Below are positions 41,223 to 42,008 of a stretch of 42,008 nt of DNA, in pieces (position 1 is the stretch's first letter; each line of letters opens with the position of its first letter). Under the pieces are notes generated by a model, which saw nothing but the letters and a program-made list of their open reading frames with translations, ran no database searches and was not told where the DNA came from. Where the stretch lies: positions 1 through 42,008 of the forward strand of contig CALUQR010000012.1 of assembly GCA_944322965.1 (NCBI GenBank), in the 5' to 3' direction. The stretch is from Vulcanimicrobiota bacterium (lineage in GTDB: Bacteria; Vulcanimicrobiota; Xenobia; Xenobiales; Xenobiaceae). The translations under genes were made by a program, and so were the position numbers.

Positions 41223-41258
41223 ACTACTTTAAATCTCTCTACACTCCGAATTCAATCT

Positions 41259-41462
41259 AATTCGGAATGCTTAATTCGTAATTCGGAATTAGGTGGCTAT
41301 TGTTAATGACTTGGCAGATCCGAGAATAGCTGGGCACACGGAAAAATCGCTGGCAGTTTCACTGCCTTCTTGGCGCTTTGGTTCTGGCGCCCGGATATTC
41401 ATTTGTGCTCTGTTCTCTCATAGAGGTATTTAGGACGCTTGCCCAATTGGACTGCGCGGGCC
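41259..41462. repeat. Diverged copy A of an AATTCGGAAT-type element
   Basis: It starts AATTCGGAATGCTTA, contains GTAATTCGGAATTA, TGTTAATGAC, CAGATCCGA and GGAAAAATCG, a GGCAG/CTGCC hairpin, and ends near CCAATTGGAC. All these words recur in the same order in the copy starting at 41468. Relative to that copy it carries about 60 extra bases before CCAATTGGAC. It holds no ORF of interest. Confidence 0.75.
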
Positions 41463-41467
41463 AAGGC

Positions 41468-41782
41468 AATTCGGAGTGCTTAGTGCGTAATTCGGAATTA
41501 ATTGACTTTTGTTAATGACCCGACAGATCCGAAAGTAACTTAGCCTAGGGAAGAATCGTTGCGGCTTCGCCGCGTTTTTTTGGTTTTGATCGTTGTCCAA
41601 TTGGACCGCGGCGCGCTCCGCGCCGCACACCCTAACGATTTTTCCCCTAGCTAAGCCCCATCGGAACCAGTCGGCAACTAACTCCTTGCCATCTCGCCCC
41701 TGCCCCGCCTCCGAAACAAAAGTTAGAGCCACAACCTCCCCCGCTGCCAGCATCTCCAATTCCGAATTACGCACTCCGAATT
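41468..41782. repeat. Copy B: palindromic, MITE-like repeat element
   Basis: The ends are inverted: AATTCGGAGTGC with GTAATTCGGAATT at 41468-41500 against AATTCCGAATTACGCAC with TCCGAATT at 41758-41782. Inner arms also pair, 41539-41560 (CTTAGCCTAGGGAAGAATCG) against 41634-41655. Between them lie a GCGGC/GCCGC hairpin followed by seven T (41561-41581, terminator-like on the plus strand) and a perfect GCGGCGCG/CGCGCCGC hairpin (41608-41626). No transposase is encoded, so it would have to be moved in trans, or be a non-mobile intergenic repeat. Confidence 0.7.
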
Positions 41783-41827
41783 ACGCATTGTCCCTCCTCG
41801 CCGCGCCCCCTAATTCCTCACTAACTC

Positions 41828-41858
41828 AATTACGCATTCCGAATTACGAATTCCGCAT
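41828..41858. repeat. Additional ATTCCGAATTACGAATTCC repeat fragment
   Basis: CAATTACGCATTCCGAATTACG and GAATTCCGCATTG repeat the words of the element ends at 41758-41782. It may be a solo end left by a deleted copy, or part of a simple-sequence cluster. Confidence 0.55.
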
Positions 41859-41910
41859 TGCAATGAAAAGGGCTTCTCAACTCCAAGTTGAGAAGCCCTT
41901 TTCATTGCAA
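41858..41910. terminator. Perfect 25-bp hairpin, probably a bidirectional terminator
   Basis: Two 25-nt arms (41858-41882 and 41886-41910) are exact complements around the loop CCA. The GC-rich core GGGCTTCTCAACT is flanked by AAAA on the left and TTTT on the right, so either strand gives a stem followed by TTTT. It abuts the repeat cluster. The remaining bases to 42008 show no gene that I can support. Confidence 0.75.
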
Positions 41911-42008
41911 AATAGCAGGCTTTCTGCGTGTACAAAACTTGCTTTTCTAGGTAAGTGATCGACCTAGAGTTTAAGCTTCCAGCCGTCTAAAACAGCCAGA
42001 AACTACTC

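Noticed and set aside
41593-41958. 121-codon plus-strand frame in the repeat region
   Set aside because: It runs through inverted repeats and the perfect hairpin and has no protein-like composition or ribosome site.
41223-42008. CRISPR array or IS element in the right-end repeats
   Set aside because: The repeats are palindromic, irregularly spaced and diverged, with no spacers of uniform length and no transposase frame.

Overview
The window reads as a chromosomal segment of an uncultured-type diderm (Gram-negative) bacterium of moderately high GC. The evidence for a diderm is a PilQ secretin, a PilP lipoprotein, an MltG septal transglycosylase and several Sec signal peptides. I cannot name the phylum. 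Nearly all genes are housekeeping or type IV pilus (T4P) genes. No phage, IS transposase or CRISPR array is visible.

Layout, left to right. (1) 1-3107, minus: a very large TPR protein with a basic Gly/Lys linker and a long acidic low-complexity tail, running off the left edge. (2) 3383-15203, minus: a nearly complete T4P cluster, transcribed pilB-pilT-(21-aa ORF)-pilC-pilA-pilD-pilM-pilN-pilO-pilP-pilQ. It has internal terminators, a consensus sigma70-type promoter for pilA and long structured leaders. (3) 15345-20989, minus: udk, mltG, ruvX, recO, deoC, era and a class-A beta-lactamase-like hydrolase, behind tRNA-Leu(UAA). (4) 21309-25815, plus: plsY, a second PilT/PilU-like ATPase, an unknown protein, and a MoeA-PBP fusion whose MoeA active-site motifs are degenerate. 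(5) 25820-28892, minus: an M16 peptidase pair (one subunit lacking HxxEH) behind tRNA-Gln and tRNA-Glu. (6) 29049-35966, minus: a J-domain/TPR protein, pheS, pheT, a secreted helical protein and a Pro-rich membrane protein with a Cys-less YHS domain. (7) 36134-40339, plus: a CBS-pair/HEPN-like protein, GTP-dependent PEP carboxykinase and a two-gene chromate transporter. (8) 40347-41222, minus: a GNAT acetyltransferase. (9) 41223-42008: no gene, but an AATTCGGAAT-type inverted-repeat element in two diverged copies and a perfect 25-bp hairpin.

How the genes work together: PilB/PilT/PilT2 power extension and retraction, PilC is the platform, PilD processes PilA, PilMNOP align the inner-membrane complex and PilQ is the outer-membrane pore. 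The TPR gene and pilM both have 5' leaders containing what looks like the same small RNA fold (a GAAAG/CTTTC helix around a small hairpin, with a possible GCC/GGC pseudoknot). That may link their expression.

Most worth a second look: the shared RNA fold, the 21-aa membrane peptide between pilT and pilC, the CBS-HEPN protein with an RNxxxH motif, the pseudo-MoeA-PBP fusion beside a pilus ATPase, and the repeat element at the right end. All calls come from reading the sequence; no database search was possible.
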